A stretch of 64,000 bases of DNA from Varroa destructor (GCF_002443255.2 NW_019211454.1:59978894-60042893); one strand, 5' to 3'; numbered from the stretch's first letter, positions 33,089 through 46,943 are shown. Made by a program: numbers and translations. Notes: generated by a model from the letters alone, not told the origin.

Positions 33089-36000
33089 GTCGAGAATCTT
33101 TCGTCAGTGGCACATTTGCTAAATTCTCTGGCTTTTGTTAGTAGCAATCTGTTAACGATACTGTTGTGTACCGACCGATTGGAGGGTCCCAGAACTTAAG
33201 GAATTATTCAGCCGACTTGAACAGACAAGTGGGCCTGTAATTTTATTGGAATTCACAACAGGACAGCAACAGTTGAAAGCTACGTCTAACATATATATCT
33301 CGCTATGTAAAACATAGAAAGATAAGAAACGATGGTCATCACACAGATGAAATGTGAGCTCTATTATTTGGCTCTAACTACGTGCACGATTTTGACGCTT
33401 AATCTAGATAGTACTGTAAGATAAGTATAACAAATACATGCCCTAGAACCTCTGTGAATTTGGAATTTTATTACAAGAGCTATGGAATCATATTCTTTTA
33501 AATGTATCAATCCGGTTTTTCCAAGTTTGACTAACTCATTCTTTGGTCCTTAATCGAACTGTGCTCGTCCGCTTGTGTAACCAATATATAGACTATGACG
33601 CAGTTCTGGAGATCTGTCTCATATAAATATAGCATTTTTTCAATTTCATGTTTAATACTTAGCCGTCCATGTTGAGTAGAGTTGCGGCTTGCTTCCAGTT
33701 ATCTAAAAAATTGAATGTTTCTCAGGATAGCGGCCCGACACAAACTATAAGAAAATTAAGTTAAAGAGTAAAGGAGAGATAAAGAAGAACACCGAGGAAT
33801 GGCCACATCTGCCGACAGTGCTGGGCTCCAACATTAACGAAGCTTTGATCTAATTCAACCAAGTTCTATATCCCTTTTTAGCCATCATCTATCAGCTACG
33901 GTACTTCGTCACGACCCGACAGAAAGCCCAATTGCACTTGATTAGTTGAGAGACTACGTTGTTGCTTGTTGCAAATGTCGAAAGTACGAATCACATTGAA
34001 TAATGAAATTTTTGATTGTTACTCAAAGATGCCGCTATCAAGCAAATAAAAGTTCTTGATTTATAATGAAAAGCGTGTGTTTTAAGAGAGACAATGGGAT
34101 TTTGAATCGTCAGTGCGGTCATTTAGACAGATGCTACCATTACAATCGATTTCTCCATGCTCCAAGCTATGACTTAAACGATCAGTAAGCTCCAACATCA
34201 TTCTATAGAAACATAGATAAAGGATAATACCATCTGATTTATTTTCGGACGAATTAACTACCTTAACAAACAGATATTTTTCTCTTCTTTTTTTTAAGTA
34301 TGATTGCAATGTGTTCCAATTATAGATTGAGACGACGTATTTCTTACGAGTTTCACGTAGGTGAAAATGACCCTATTTTTGTACATTTGGGGTTAAACGG
34401 TCGAGTTAACTTTGAGCTGTTTTTTTTCTATGATAGCTTTCCAGGACACATTCGGAAAGGGATCGCTAGTTTATATGTTTAATTTTATAAAAGGCCAGCC
34501 AAGGTCCCCCTGGAAAAGGCTGTAATGTACCGTTTCGTTGGTTTTCCCAGTAACTTAATAGTATCCTGCCCAGTGTAGTACACCTTCTAAACCCAGCGAT
34601 TCTTATATTAAATAAGGCATATTATGGTGCAGGTCACGTGCCAGCTGCATTTATAAAAGACACGCTTTCCAAAGAGTAGCGAACTTACTTTTGGCACAAC
34701 AGGCCTTTTTCGCTCACAAACTAGAACCATATATCAATATTTTCTAAAAAAATATATCCAAGTACCTACAAGCAGAACCGTCAGTGCAACAGGAAATTAC
34801 TTTTACGCCAAAGCCCCATATTGATCCTCTGCAATGAGTGCAGAATTACCACTGGCCACCGTCAACCTTGAACACTGTCCAAATGTCTGTCGGATTACCC
34901 CTGAATTACAGATTTATTTACTCATAGATAATGTTTTACTATAAGGGTTCGGATTGCGGCTAACAGATGCTGACATTCCCATTAATGTGTTGAGCCAGTA
35001 TACCACTGTGCTCTCAACGTCAGTGCGTTAGGTATAATCCCAGTTCCAATATTACTTCTGCCTGCCTGCCTGCCTGCACGTTCTCTAACAGCTTAGCGCA
35101 AGGCTAAAGGCGGCTTAGAAGACGGTGTACCCTGCCTGTACCTTTAGTCGTCCTAATTCCAGCAGTTTTGTTTCCTGTCCTTTCAGCGGTATAAAGGAGC
35201 TGCGTAAAATTCTGCAGCCAGACATAGGCACAGTCTCTCCGTATTTTTGAGCTAATTGCTTATCTTGTAATAAAATCATAACGAAGTCATTTGTTCTTAC
35301 GATTGCTCCTGGGGGCGCTCGTCACTAACAGCGTGTCGGATGAGCACGCTTTAGGTTCTGGAAGAGATGGAGGCTCATGTTAAGGTAGGCATACGGGATG
35401 CACCGATTCCTGACTGTGAGACCAACGATGACTAAGCACCTGCCCGGTACATCATGTCATGTCGTAAGTAGTTCACATATCTATCGACGCTCTAGCGTAG
35501 AAGCAAAACATTGTATCTCCAACAAAGTCTTGGAATAAATAAGATCTTTACATTTGTTCGGTGAGCCGTCCACATACAAGTAGATTGATTCCTGTACTTC
35601 ACAACATAGACTTCAGAAAATGTTTAACTAAAATAACCGAAGCTGTATATTTATAAAATCCCAAATAAATGGTCTAGCAAACAATTAAAAAGCTCTTCAC
35701 AGAATTCTGACGTTATTACTTTAACGCCTTTTTAACATTAAACATTAACATTTAGCATTAAACTCATAAGTCCACATTTTATATAGTTTATTGAAACAGA
35801 AATAATATTCTCTATTTCGTTACTGAGCATTCAAATACCTACTTCAAAATTGGACCAGGCCAGTCGTAATAACGATTGGGGTTGGGTAACAGACATTGGG
35901 TAGAGTTACCAGCATAGGGGATCTACGACCATTATAGGCATGTGCCAATACGAGCATTTGGACAGCCGGCCATTGTCCAAGTCGTTTAATACATCGCTAT

Positions 36001-37715
36001 TGTGACTTTATTGAGATTAAAACAGCACTGTTCTTGACTCTCTGACTGCGAAAGAAACAAACCAAGTACTACGACAAAGTGTCTCCTCCTGTTTTATTAC
36101 AATAATCGTATTATTATACGATTATTTATATTATATATAAGCTGTCTTCACTCAACTTGTAGAGAATGAACATCACGAGTGTACGAAGATCGCTCGTCTA
36201 TGTATGGTATACGCAGTCTGAATAATTTGCTCAATTACCTTTTGCATATGATTCCCAGTAAACCGCCAGATGCCATCCAGCACTGGTCTGTCATTTTTCC
36301 ATATAATTTAAAGTAAATCGTATTTGTCTGATTTGAAGCCGAGCTACAAATCCAAACGTGGTACGGTTGTTCTATGACCCTCTTGTGCTACACCTACAAT
36401 TCCATTGCAATTGTCCTTGTTGTCACATTTGACTTTTTTTTTTTTAACACGGTTCCTTCATTGTCCTGTTTCAACAAGCCGAAGCCTCTCGTTACATTGC
36501 CGTTCTATTATATGACCCTTCAGATCATGTTGCTTCATCAGTTTCGCTACCTTGTGTTAATTATCCAGAAACCATGACTCGGATATTCTTCAATAGCTAT
36601 CTCCAAGTGACTCTGCCACCTTGCAGCAATTATCCCATGTTCATTATGTTACAGTTAAAGCGCCAACATGCAGTGGTTGAAGCATTACTGCTTCTAAGGT
36701 CGCTTGAAATAAAGCATGCGAGTAAGAAAAAGTATCTATTTTTCAGAAATTTCAAATGATTAAGGTACTACATTTTTATTCTGCGGTGAAGCATATAAAA
36801 ATCAGTCCTATTCTATGCGCTCGATAGAGCTTAAAAAAGTAGTTTTATCTTCTATAGTGATGCTTCATAAATTCTAGATCCATGCTGTTTGAAACAGTAA
36901 TTGGCCGGGCGAAATATCAACCCAATCGCGATGACAACAAGCATTTGCAAAAGAAGTTTGTTCAAAGTTAGTCTTTGCCTCACCGTAATAGCCGCGTGTT
37001 TATCTGTATTGTCCCTAGGATTCCTCCTATACCCCTCACGTAAATAATAAACTTCTTTTACCGAACAACATAAAACTGTAGGACTATAAGCTCTTATCAT
37101 CTATATCTATCGATGAATCTAGTTTTTGACGCCATTGTTAGCAGTGTTTATCAGCACGACTATACAGCAACGCCCACATATATACGCTGATGCGTACATA
37201 AACACCGGTGTGAAACCATTGGTTTCTATGTACGTCGTCGCTAGCTAGCCTAGCAGCTTCGTGAAGTCCGTCAGCGCTTCTTGTTAAAGAAAAATGATAC
37301 ACATATGAATAACAAACGGGTCTGAATTACCATGCCTCGTGCAAGATCTATGATTTTGTCTTAAGAGATGAATACGCCCAGAATACGCCGGCGAATACCT
37401 CGTCCAATCAGTTGATCTGTTTTCAAGCGAAATTTTCTCGTTGGCCTTACGAATCTGGCCGTGTGTCAAGGTTCAAATAGAATCAGAGGGTCTAACGAGA
37501 TAAGCGGCGACGCTTGCGAATTTGCTCGCGTTTGTTTGTGTTATCTCTATGGAAATGGGTAAGGTTGGAACGCTGGTGAGCTACCCGGCAAGTGACAATA
37601 CACGTGAACGTACAAAAGCGGGTGCTAAAAATATGTCGGTATGCGACATTTGCACACCGATTTAATGGCAGCTTTGCCAGCTATATTGATGTCATATAGG
37701 CCTTGGTAATTGCAG
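33089..37715. other. Spacer, no gene called
   Basis: AT-rich. Noted inside: (TGCC)4 at about 35058-35077; a possible short exon series near 35354-35464 (a 30-nt segment reading VLEEMEAHVK before GTAGGC, and a 22-codon ATG segment before GTAAGT at 35464); ATG frames at 36374-36577 and 36574-36759 that are hydrophobic or Lys-rich without a domain; and the 36101 hairpin. None is strong enough to call. Confidence 0.4.
36101..36126. repeat. Perfect 11-bp hairpin, 4-nt loop
   Basis: aataatcgtat and atacgattatt are exact reverse complements around tatt, in AT-rich DNA. Confidence 0.9.
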
Positions 37716-37901
37716 CGTAGAACGGCTGTGGCTAAACGATATTTGGCCAGATTGGACGGGGATTCTATCCCTGTCTCGCGCTCTCCTCACTTTCCCTTCA
37801 CTGCAAGTAATACGTACATCCGGGACTCGCTGGCTGTCTTCTTGCCTTGGCAACACAAGATTCGGAACGCGCAAATATTGTTAAGTCATCTATACCAATA
37901 A
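37716..37901 (+). CDS. Candidate terminal exon whose stop overlaps a poly(A) signal
   Basis: The acceptor ccttggtaattgcag opens 61 codons in phase 0. The peptide begins RRTAVAKRYLARLDGDSIPV and is Arg/Ser/Phe-rich with an aromatic C-terminal half. The TAA stop overlaps AATAAA (37897-37902), and a TA repeat starts just after. A possible internal donor (GCAA|GTAATA at 37806) would shorten it. The Lys-Arg near the start could be a dibasic cleavage site, but I recognise no neuropeptide core. Confidence 0.27.
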   Translation, partial: RRTAVAKRYLARLDGDSIPVSRSPHFPFTASNTYIRDSLAVFLPWQHKIRNAQILLSHLYQ

Positions 37902-37906
37902 ACTGC

Positions 37907-37940
<34 letters not shown>
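37907..37940. repeat. (TA)n microsatellite
   Basis: About 34 bases of TA with one TG interruption. Confidence 0.95.
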
Positions 37941-40130
37941 GCTATTAAAAGAGGAAAGCGAATTTACTCATCTGTACGTACGCCCTTAATAATTATCTCT
38001 TCGATTCTGGCTCCGGTTAGAGACTAGCTCTCTGTTGGGAGGACTATACCGCTCACAATCGGATACGCTAACGGATTAACAAGCGAATGGCCCCCCTGCA
38101 AGCGACCAAACAAACTTCATAAATAATGATCCAGCTGACCTTTCGCTTGTTGGAATGGAAGTCACTACCGCCGTCGCTGACACGGTGTGCATAGACGCAT
38201 TCTCTATGCGATAGGCCGCCATAATAGTGGAAACGTCGACAGATTCAATCAACGGTTAAAAATGTTCGGAGACGAAAAATGCGTTCAGTTGAAAAATGTC
38301 TGCGAAATAAATTTTTGCTTGAAAATGACCATGTCATACCCTTGGGGTCCACTGTTAACTGGATTCGAAAGTATCCTTCAGGATATTGATTGAGCCTGAT
38401 TACATTCGTCAAAAATGTGGAACACATTTAGTGATCATATTTGTAAATGAAAGTAACAACAGGAAGAATTGGTGGAACTTAGTATAATAATGCCAGAATT
38501 ACTCCATCGTTAGTCATTCTGTTATATATGGGGATTAAGAAACTGAAGCCAGCCTAGGTGTTGTTTGTGGTTCGAAACTTCAGTGACCTGGGCATGAACT
38601 TATGTCATCTGAAGACTTGCTCAGGTACATTCAGCATCATATGTGCCCTAACGCGAACACTGACTCTGTGTAAAAGTAGCTCTCGTACATTCACACAAAC
38701 ACCGTTTTTCTTGTAAGTTAAGACTTTTCCCCTGTAGTAGGCAGCAATACTGGTGATGCGGTGAGTGTTTTAAAATATACTGTCAGAGATAGCTTGTTTA
38801 CAACTATGATCGCACAAACGGACGATGATTCGCTAAGGTCAAGGCCTCTCTAAATCAATACATTACAGAACCATTACTAGTAGCGGAAAATATACTGTTT
38901 TGGAACGACCTGACTCGGAAAAGTTTGCATTAGCAGAAGACATAAGAGCTTAGAGCGATCCGTGCGAGAACAAGTTTCTGTCCGGCAAGAGTGGAATAAG
39001 GGAGTACCGTTTGATGATTAGGGGACCTTGCTTAGCGCGTATACAATGAAGCACTCAAGCAGGTATTACGGCTGCCTTCACTTTGCTTTTATTATAAAAT
39101 CACGATTTTTGATTAATAAAGGGAAAAGAAGAGAACTGCACGTGTGGTTTTGACTTGAATAATACCGACTAATCGGAGAAACGTGCTAGATAATTTGCAA
39201 ATATATTTTATCTCAGTATTGATTTAAACGGTAAGAACTACCGGTCGAGTAATTTTGTTAGACAACTATTTTCGGTTTTTCGCATGGGATCGCTGTTCGG
39301 CTATCCATCAGATGGTTTGCTCCCAGCATGAGGCGAACCGTGTGTCTACGTACGGATTCGGACCCTAGCCCAAAACCTATTCCTAAGGCCAGCAGGCAAA
39401 CACGTTACCACACAAACTATTACGGGGATTGGCTGGGTAACCCATCAGGCAATCAACCAGCCGGGATATTCCATGCGTCCTTCCCATGCTGACGAAGAAT
39501 GTGTTCTACAGAGCAAAGTGTAACTCAAATACTCCATGGAACTCTCATTATGTAATGAGGCGTTGCCGGCAATGGGGCACTCCACGGCCAATCGTTCCCA
39601 CGATAAACCTGGGACTGATCTGCATTGCCAAAGAGTTGTCACTTGGCAATTGCCTTATATAATAGAAGTAGAATTTTTATGGTAGGCCACAATCGGCTGA
39701 GAGCATAGTGAAGACATTTAGTTCTTATGTAGCAATTGTTGATGTTCTAGAATAAAAAATTTTGCAGTACCCACTTACTTAAATATGATACGCGGGACTG
39801 TCAGCATTGTTCATGACATTATTCTTTGAAATAACTAGTAAATTATCAAAAAAAGAAACAATGAATTAAGTCTATAATAACAGCCACATAGCATCCTTGT
39901 TGCTGTTATTGCCACAAGCAATGAACAGAAAAATAAATAACAACTAATTTAAAACGCTGGTAGCGGATGCGTAGTGCACACATAGGCCTGAGAAACTACT
40001 ATGCACGTTTTGGGGAAGCGAACTATATATGTGTAATCTACGTATGTTCTATCATTCATTATCAATTCAAGCATAAATTTATCTTATTATAAAAGTTCGG
40101 CACATAATGCAGGTATCTATGAAACGAATG
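37941..40130. other. Spacer, no gene called
   Basis: AT-rich. A plus-strand frame without ATG at 38187-38393 (68 codons) looks fairly protein-like but has no acceptor. A minus-strand frame at 39445-39642 has no domain. Nothing else seen. Confidence 0.4.
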
Positions 40131-40328
40131 TTAGTTAGACCTGGCGTGACGGTTCCGCACTTCATTGTATACCATGAAAAGATCCTCAATAAAAAGTGAC
40201 CTTTGTACTGCTGTTAGAATATTTGTTGCTAACTGTATCACGGCTGAATAATTAGTGTCACTGCTTTCTTCGAAGTGGCCATTTTTGTATATGACAGGCG
40301 TAGGCGTCCTCGGAATGGGCCCATCGAT
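40131..40328 (-). CDS. Candidate terminal exon, unknown protein
   Basis: A minus-strand frame of 65 codons after an acceptor-like sequence (aaaaaacatcatcag). It reads Pro-rich at first (IDGPIPRTPTPVIYKNGHFE) and then a helical, mixed-charge segment ending RNRHARSN. The frame stays open upstream to 40412 without an ATG. The composition is convincing, but the acceptor lacks pyrimidines and no AATAAA is evident downstream. No family is recognised. Confidence 0.3.
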   Translation of the reverse strand: MDGPIPRTPTPVIYKNGHFEESSDTNYSAVIQLATNILTAVQRSLFIEDLFMVYNEVRNRHARSN

Positions 40329-43300
40329 CTGATGATGTTTTTTGTTTGTTGTAAAATGGTTTTTATCAGCAAACGGTTTGTGATTATAGGCATATGCGGT
40401 CAATTGACACACAGTGGATCACAATTCTAATAAATAAACTTTCTGATTTTGAGGTCATGTGATTTTTTTGCCGATAGCTCCGAAGGACATGTTTGCCGAA
40501 GGACATGGATTAGATTGTTTATTTTTTTAAATCGATTTCACTGGATTTTATAAAGCACTTCATAATTATACCAAATGCTAGAATTGATTTGCTATTATGT
40601 GATTAACCCACTTTTGTGCTGGCACAAAAGTGCTTAAGCTTAGAAACCAACATGCACGCTCCCTCCGTGTGCCAATCCGCTGTTAAGACAGAAAAATCTG
40701 ATCCTTTCTTAGCCCTTTCTTTCTCGAGGTAGTATTGATGTGATTACTTTTTCAAGACTTTTACAAGACATTGAACGAAAATACTAAACGAGTATAGAGG
40801 GTCTCATCGAGGCGGTTGCTCGAAATTAGTGCCTGTTGGTTGTTACGGCGGTGACAACATCAATGCTAGGCCCTTTATTTAACAGGAGTCCCCACGACTT
40901 TCAGCTTATAGTATTGGAAAACAAGAGACTAGCTATACTGTACACTCACAAACAAACCAATGTAAATAAGTCACCCAAGGCCAAAGATCCGACCTCTCGA
41001 TAGCTCGTTTCATTGATCGCCATTAGAATAGACAGAAATTAAACAACAAAGCTAAGCTCCAACGTACGCTGAACTTTAGCTGGATCCGTTACACACAGCA
41101 AGTCTTCAAACGTCTGCCTAACAGCCGCTACGTTCACGACTGACCTTTATGATACCCCTTTCCTCTCCCCCCGCTGTGACATTCACATTTTGGCGTTTTT
41201 CGCGCCCCTGTCTGCCTAGAGTGTATCGATTAGAGCCAGAAAGTCGTTCATGAGGTACGTAGCTATTTCCGACGCGGCCATATGTCACGAACTACGCCCC
41301 GCGCTGTGTCAAGCGCTGAACGGTTCTTACGAGAGCTAAAACGATTCCAACACGCTATTCGCCATTGGCTACCTGTTTGCTTGCCATGATTCAGCGACGC
41401 CATTCTCATGGAAAGCAACACCGACTAAACCAGACGCCATGGGAAACGCTGCAAGAGATAATAGTAAAGCTCAAACGTTACGTCACACACAAACAAATCG
41501 ACAGACGTTTTTAGACGCAGACATAATCGACAAGTAGGCATGGAAGGCACAAAGGCGCATGCAATCGCTTCTAATAACGATTGCTAGGCGACTGCAATGC
41601 AGACTTAAGACCTAATAAACTTAAGACGGAATGAAAGCTCGCTAGTAAGCACTGAGTAGTGACATGTACGATTCTAAAGTTGTTGTTTAGCGCCATATCA
41701 AACATTAGGCGTTCATATCGATTCAATCAAATTGCGACATAATAATTATGTAACAAACTATACATTCTGGGGAAAAGAGGCTGGCTGCTGCGATGAAGAT
41801 TTTTACTAGCCGATCAATCTCCAATAGATAGCGAATATTTACAATAACCACAGTCGTTCTAGACTCAGAATCTTCCTCGTATCCGATGATTCGCAGCTGT
41901 AAATAATATAGCTTTTATTGCCGTAGATTGAGATGAGGTAAAAGTCGATAATATCGTACAGAGCCTATGTCGTTAGATTCATCCGGTGTTCATAATGGTA
42001 GTACGTTAAAAACGTTCGTCTGGTATCGATTCATGTGAGTCACAGTAGCGAAAAGTGGTGCTAAAATCGAATTTAATTCCTGCAAAAATCAGTTTCTGCC
42101 AAAGCTTGACCGGGCTAGGGGAGTTTGAGAAGTTAATGTGTCACATTTAGCAGCAAGAACCCCATAGCATTGTTGTCATACCTGTTCTTGACGCTGCTGC
42201 CTATGTATTCGTGTCGACAAACGGCCGACCGATCCACCGATCGAGCCGTAGACGCGTATACTGTAGTAGTACATCGATGTGATCTTTCGCTTCCGCCAGC
42301 TTTTGCACGACGAAAACGACTGATGTATACGGTGGCACTTCCGCAACAACGACAGCAGCAGAAGGCAAACAGAGCAAGCCCAGCAAACGAGCTCCAAGCA
42401 GTGCGCCTGTTGCCGATCGACAAGCCGTGTAGTGACATACATTTTTTCGCAGTTTTTTAGAACACGCGGCAGTTGAGATGGCCCCCCGCCGGCGCGTTGC
42501 AGTACGACACCTAAACGAGGCAATGTCACAGCGCCAGTACTAGCAGTAATAATAGCGTGAATAACCAATTGCGAACGGCAAATCGATGAAGTCGTTCTGC
42601 TCGTGCCGGTTGTAGAAGCTGCGACTGCGGACCAATATATAGGGATTGTATTAAAGGACGCCATCTCGCTCCTGTCATGACAAAAAAGCTGGAACTGGGA
42701 GAAGGGTAAGACCGGGAAGCTCCGATACGATGGCGCCATAGCTTAGTGGTAACGGCGGCGGTAACGGCAAGAGTCGGCGAACGATACATCTTGTGTTGAC
42801 AAGACCAACATTGCATACTTTCATTAATCAAGCAATATGTTGCTGTTCCAGTATGCTCCTATCTTGCTATGGCTTCGCATTGTCCACCGTTGAACGGGGA
42901 CGATTGATTAAATATGAAGAAACAACAGCAACAATGATATTGCCGGCAGCCAGTAGCAGCTTTAGAAGCTGAAGATTATAAGAGAAAAGGGGAGAGGATT
43001 GATAATGATAGTGGATGGTGGTGATGGAAAAAAAAGGTAGAATCAAAAACAATGTTCCAAGGTCCAGGTCCAGATTGCGATTAGGCAATGTATTAGGCAG
43101 AGCGAGTAAATGCTTAATAACATTATTTCCCGTATCAGAAATGTAAGTCAAGCCATCAAGACAGGTTCAAACTATGGAAAACCTAGCGCCACTTATTAAA
43201 AGGAACGAAACCAGTGCTTCAAGGTTTTGGAAGCCATCTTCAGCATCAAGGTCTGTCATAGAAGACATGGCCGAGATTCAGCTGGGCATTTTTTATCAGA

Positions 43301-43748
43301 AAGAGCGGTCGTAGGAAGCAAACAGATCCCAATGATTGACAGAAACAGATAAGGCGTATGCTACCGTCAATTTAATAAATACCGTAAAACAGTGGAATCG
43401 AAACATACTCTCTTGCATGAATTTTTGTTTGCCCGACTAACGCCAAACAGGCCAGCCTTTCATTATTTCGCTTTTGCATATTGGAAACTCGTAGAAGCCT
43501 TTTTCCCAAATAGAACTACCACTTCAAATAAGATGCGCGTTTCTACATAATGCTGCTATGTGTAGAACTGTATTTAAGTTTGTCAGTTGGTGCTCTCTTA
43601 TCCTAGTAAAGATATTCTATTGCAAGCTGCTTGTAATGTTCGCGATAAAAAAACGAGTACCACTATTTATTAGCTGGCGTCTGAGGAACGTTATTACGTT
43701 CGAAATCAAGTAACTGTAAACCATAATATATGATTGAAAACAACTTAC
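40329..43748. other. Spacer, GC-richer from 42.1 to 42.9 kb
   Basis: AT-rich until about 41000, then mixed. 42130-42880 is GC-rich with CAACAGCAG-type motifs and simultaneous open frames on both strands up to 187 codons (42176-42739 minus), typical of UTR-like or repeat-rich DNA rather than a gene. No domain seen. Confidence 0.4.
40609..40632. repeat. Perfect 11-bp inverted repeat, 2-nt loop
   Basis: cacttttgtgc and gcacaaaagtg are exact reverse complements separated by tg. Confidence 0.92.
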
Positions 43749-43898
43749 ATAATGATAATAATTCATGTGAAAATGACCATCATCAACAGTAAATAAAAAA
43801 AAGAAAGTAATATTTAGGCCTGTTTTTTGCGTATTCTCAATGTAACTCTGACAGTTTGGGGTTGTTAATGGCGTCACGGGCACTTGTTGCTTACGCAT
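43749..43898 (-). CDS. Candidate first coding exon
   Basis: An ATG at 43898 opens 50 codons that end at a consensus donor (CATTAT|GTAAGT) in phase 0. The peptide starts MRKQQVPVTPLTTPNCQSYI and includes a short hydrophobic run (ITFFFLFTV) before a His/Tyr-rich end. A single start and a single donor are thin evidence. No family is recognised. Confidence 0.23.
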
Positions 43899-45345
43899 CC
43901 GTTCTTATTAATGCGACAAGCTATATATATGATACATAGCATTTCGAACAAGTGGAACTTTCAAGTATAGGTGGCTTGCTCAGTAGTTTGACACAGAAGA
44001 GAAACCATATTTTGAGGATTTCAACTTCTATTAGACAATTTAACTTAAAGCCATGGCTATTAATGATCAGATAAGAATAGCACAATAAACATAACGCGTA
44101 TTTTTACCGTGACGGCTGCCGGTTGGTGCCAAGCCCCGACTGGAATCACCGAAAAAGTTAAAGCAGAGCAAAAGTCTCTTGGCTGGGAACTTTGAGGAAG
44201 TTCCAAGCTTTTTACCCAGGCTTTTTTCATATTTCGCAATAACCATTACAGCGGAGAAAGTATATGTTATTTGATGACGATGGTGATTATTATAATTTAT
44301 TAATAATTATAGTAGCGAGATTTTCCTGAAGATGTGTAATAAACTAAGTTATTCTTGTTCTATAAAACTAAGCGCTATATAATCGTTTGTCTAGTATTAT
44401 CATTGTCAGACATCTTTCTTTCATTACACCGGCCCACTATGTAGTTAGTATATCGTAGCTCCCACATCTCGCTGCATGCAACATTCGCAGGGCCGTCCAA
44501 GTTTATGCATCCGCTTTCATGCATATTCTCCCGTGTAGCAACAATCACGAGTAATCTTCCCTTCATCATGTAGTGTCCCTCACTATTCCGTGAAGGCAGG
44601 GAGCATGGACCGCCTTGGGCTTGGTTAAACAAGGCGTAAGCTATTAGCCGCGGCTTCGCTCGTTGCACTGCACACACCTGCGTAATATCAATGCATGCGG
44701 TACATGTGTATGTTGTTGGTAAAACTTATATATTCGTCCATTGCGTACAGCATGCCTGCATGATACTCGACAACCTAGTTCGCATGCATATATAGCACAA
44801 ATAGGCTGTTTTGATACGCCGGTTGCAATCAGTACGATTGTGCTCGTGAGACCAATTGCTCCTTGTAGAAAGTACTCTATGTTGAGAGGGCAGCACACCT
44901 TCCCAACGTCTTATCTCCTTTGTTGTCGTAGTTAACATTGTATGTGACAATACTAATAAGACAGTGGCATCTCCAGCTGCATGGGTGACATACGTGTATA
45001 TCTGTATTCCGATACAATTCTTGATAACTTTCATCGTTCAGCGCTGCGCCTTTGCTGGTTGTCGGGCGGCCCTCTTACCTACAACGGCGACCCGATTCGA
45101 TGAAGCCAAGAGTTCCGTTCCTCGTCTGTTCTTACTTGGTCTTATTTTTCGTCTTCTGCTGTAACTGTTGCGGCTTCGTCTTTTTCTTTTGATCCACTGC
45201 CGCCTTTTTTTCGTTTCCTTCGTCTTGTCGCAACGCGCCTGCAGTGGTGGCTACGTATCGCGCCCGCTCGAGCTCTCGCTTTTTCGCTCCGGCCTTCTGG
45301 GTCAAACGGGGCGCGAAATCGAAGCGGCAGAGGCGTTAAGAAACG
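43899..45345. other. Spacer passing into GC-richer DNA
   Basis: AT-rich to about 44600, then GC-richer with overlapping open frames on both strands (44375-45384). No domain or reliable splice pair. Confidence 0.4.
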
Positions 45346-45660
45346 ATGGGCGACTGTTGCTGTTGCCACGTCAGCCGAAATCAAGACAATGTGATGCCAC
45401 AGTGGTACGACACGGAGGCAAGCTATGCTATTCGATCGCTTGTTGCTGTTGTCGCTACTGCTACTATAGTCAAGCTAAACTTTCTTCCTCACACTCTCTT
45501 CACCATCCTATTGGCTAACCAGCTGCGTGGCCCCCTGCCTCACGAACGGTTATGCTCTGCGGTACACACTGAGCGCTCTAAAGCAACCCCACGGGGCAAC
45601 CGCAGCAGCGGCAACGGCAACGGCGATGGCAGCAGTATTTGCAACAGCAGAAGAAGTTAG
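45346..45660 (+). CDS. Unassigned ATG ORF with N-terminal Met-Gly and four Cys
   Basis: A 104-codon ATG frame. It starts MGDCCCCHVS: glycine at position 2 next to a cysteine cluster is the layout seen in proteins that are N-myristoylated and palmitoylated. A hydrophobic stretch (RSLVAVVATATIVKLNFL) sits at about 30-47, and the C-terminus is Ser/Gly/Asn-rich from repetitive GGCAAC codons. It lies in a GC-rich tract where long frames arise by chance, and frames in other phases are also open. No family is recognised, so this may be UTR. Confidence 0.2.
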   Translation: MGDCCCCHVSRNQDNVMPQWYDTEASYAIRSLVAVVATATIVKLNFLPHTLFTILLANQLRGPLPHERLCSAVHTERSKATPRGNRSSGNGNGDGSSICNSRRS

Positions 45661-46943
45661 CTGGCAGTGCCAAACAAACTCCAAAAACATCCCAGATGGA
45701 AACACCAGGGCTACATGTCGCGCGGGTCGGTTCATTTGCGTTCCAGCCGCTTTGCTCGTGTTACCGTTAATCGGTGTCGCCGTTTGTATGCGGTAATTTT
45801 ATGTTTGATAGGACGCGTACGTAAGAACAATCCCAACAGCCCTTATTATATCAAATATTGCTGCTAGACATACGCTTTGTACTAGCGTCGGTCTTCTTCG
45901 ATCCCAATCTCTGCTGTTACCATTGCTGCTAGCTGCGTCACAGGCACTGACTGCGAAAAGGGGTTTAACTAACGACAAAGCTGTCTCTTAGTCCTTTGCA
46001 GGTGCCTGCGCCAGCGACAGCCCAACGAGCAACTGCGATCAGTAGTTCGGGTTTACGTCGGTGGAACAACGAGAAAACGGTAACGAAGAGCAGTTGATTA
46101 TTTTTGCGCATCGTACTGCCATTGGGACTGTTGTTATGGTCGCGACTGATGCTGCCACTGTCGCTTTTTTTTTTTTGTTCTTTCAACTATATTCCTTTTG
46201 TTGACTATTGCAAAGAGGGACCACTTTTTCATTGCCACTTCGACGATTGACGGCAAGAAAAAGCGACCTTTGTTGAATGACAAATTCGTTGTTATTATGT
46301 TCATCGCAACGAGAGAAAATGGTAAATAGTTGGTAGGCACTATTGGGTTGATGTTTACAGGCGTAACATACAGATCGGCTCTTCGCTAAAAGCACGCTCG
46401 CTGTCGGAACGATACGGAACAACAGTTCTTCTTATACTTTTGGCTCCTACTGATTTTTTAAATTCAGTTAAAGGAACCGATCGGTTATGTATCGTTTATC
46501 ATCGTTGTCATTCTGGCCGAGAGAATAAACAGAAACAGCGTCTTCTGAGAATGAAAACTATCACCGTGATGCCATATCCGATTATTAGTTAATTATAAGT
46601 GATATATGTATATATTGTTTTTTGTTTACAGAAACGTATATGTACGTTTAGAATAATATGGCTGACCATTGGTCATAGTGCACATGCGTTTATCATCTAT
46701 TCTAGCTGCAAGTAAAAGGCCAGTTCTCAGGAGAACAAAATGTCAGCCTCATTGTGGCGTGTGTAGGAAATCGCTTGCTTGAAAGCAAACGGAAATCAAC
46801 TATCATTTTATGTTTTCGTATCGGACGGGCTTTCTCTACATTTATCGAAAATCGACGGTTTATACCATCGCAACTAAGTGTCTGGCTGTATACAGCAAGA
46901 AAACAAAAGGAAACCTGCACTTAATACCATACTTGTTTGCCAG
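45661..46943. other. GC-rich to AT-rich spacer
   Basis: GC-rich until about 46430 with CTGCTG/GCTGCT motifs and open frames on both strands, then AT-rich. A frame from an ATG at 46810 runs into the next candidate exon in another phase. Confidence 0.35.

Noticed and set aside
42176..42739. 187-codon minus-strand frame
   Set aside because: No ATG at its start, no domain, GC-rich sequence with several frames open on both strands; consistent with UTR-like DNA.
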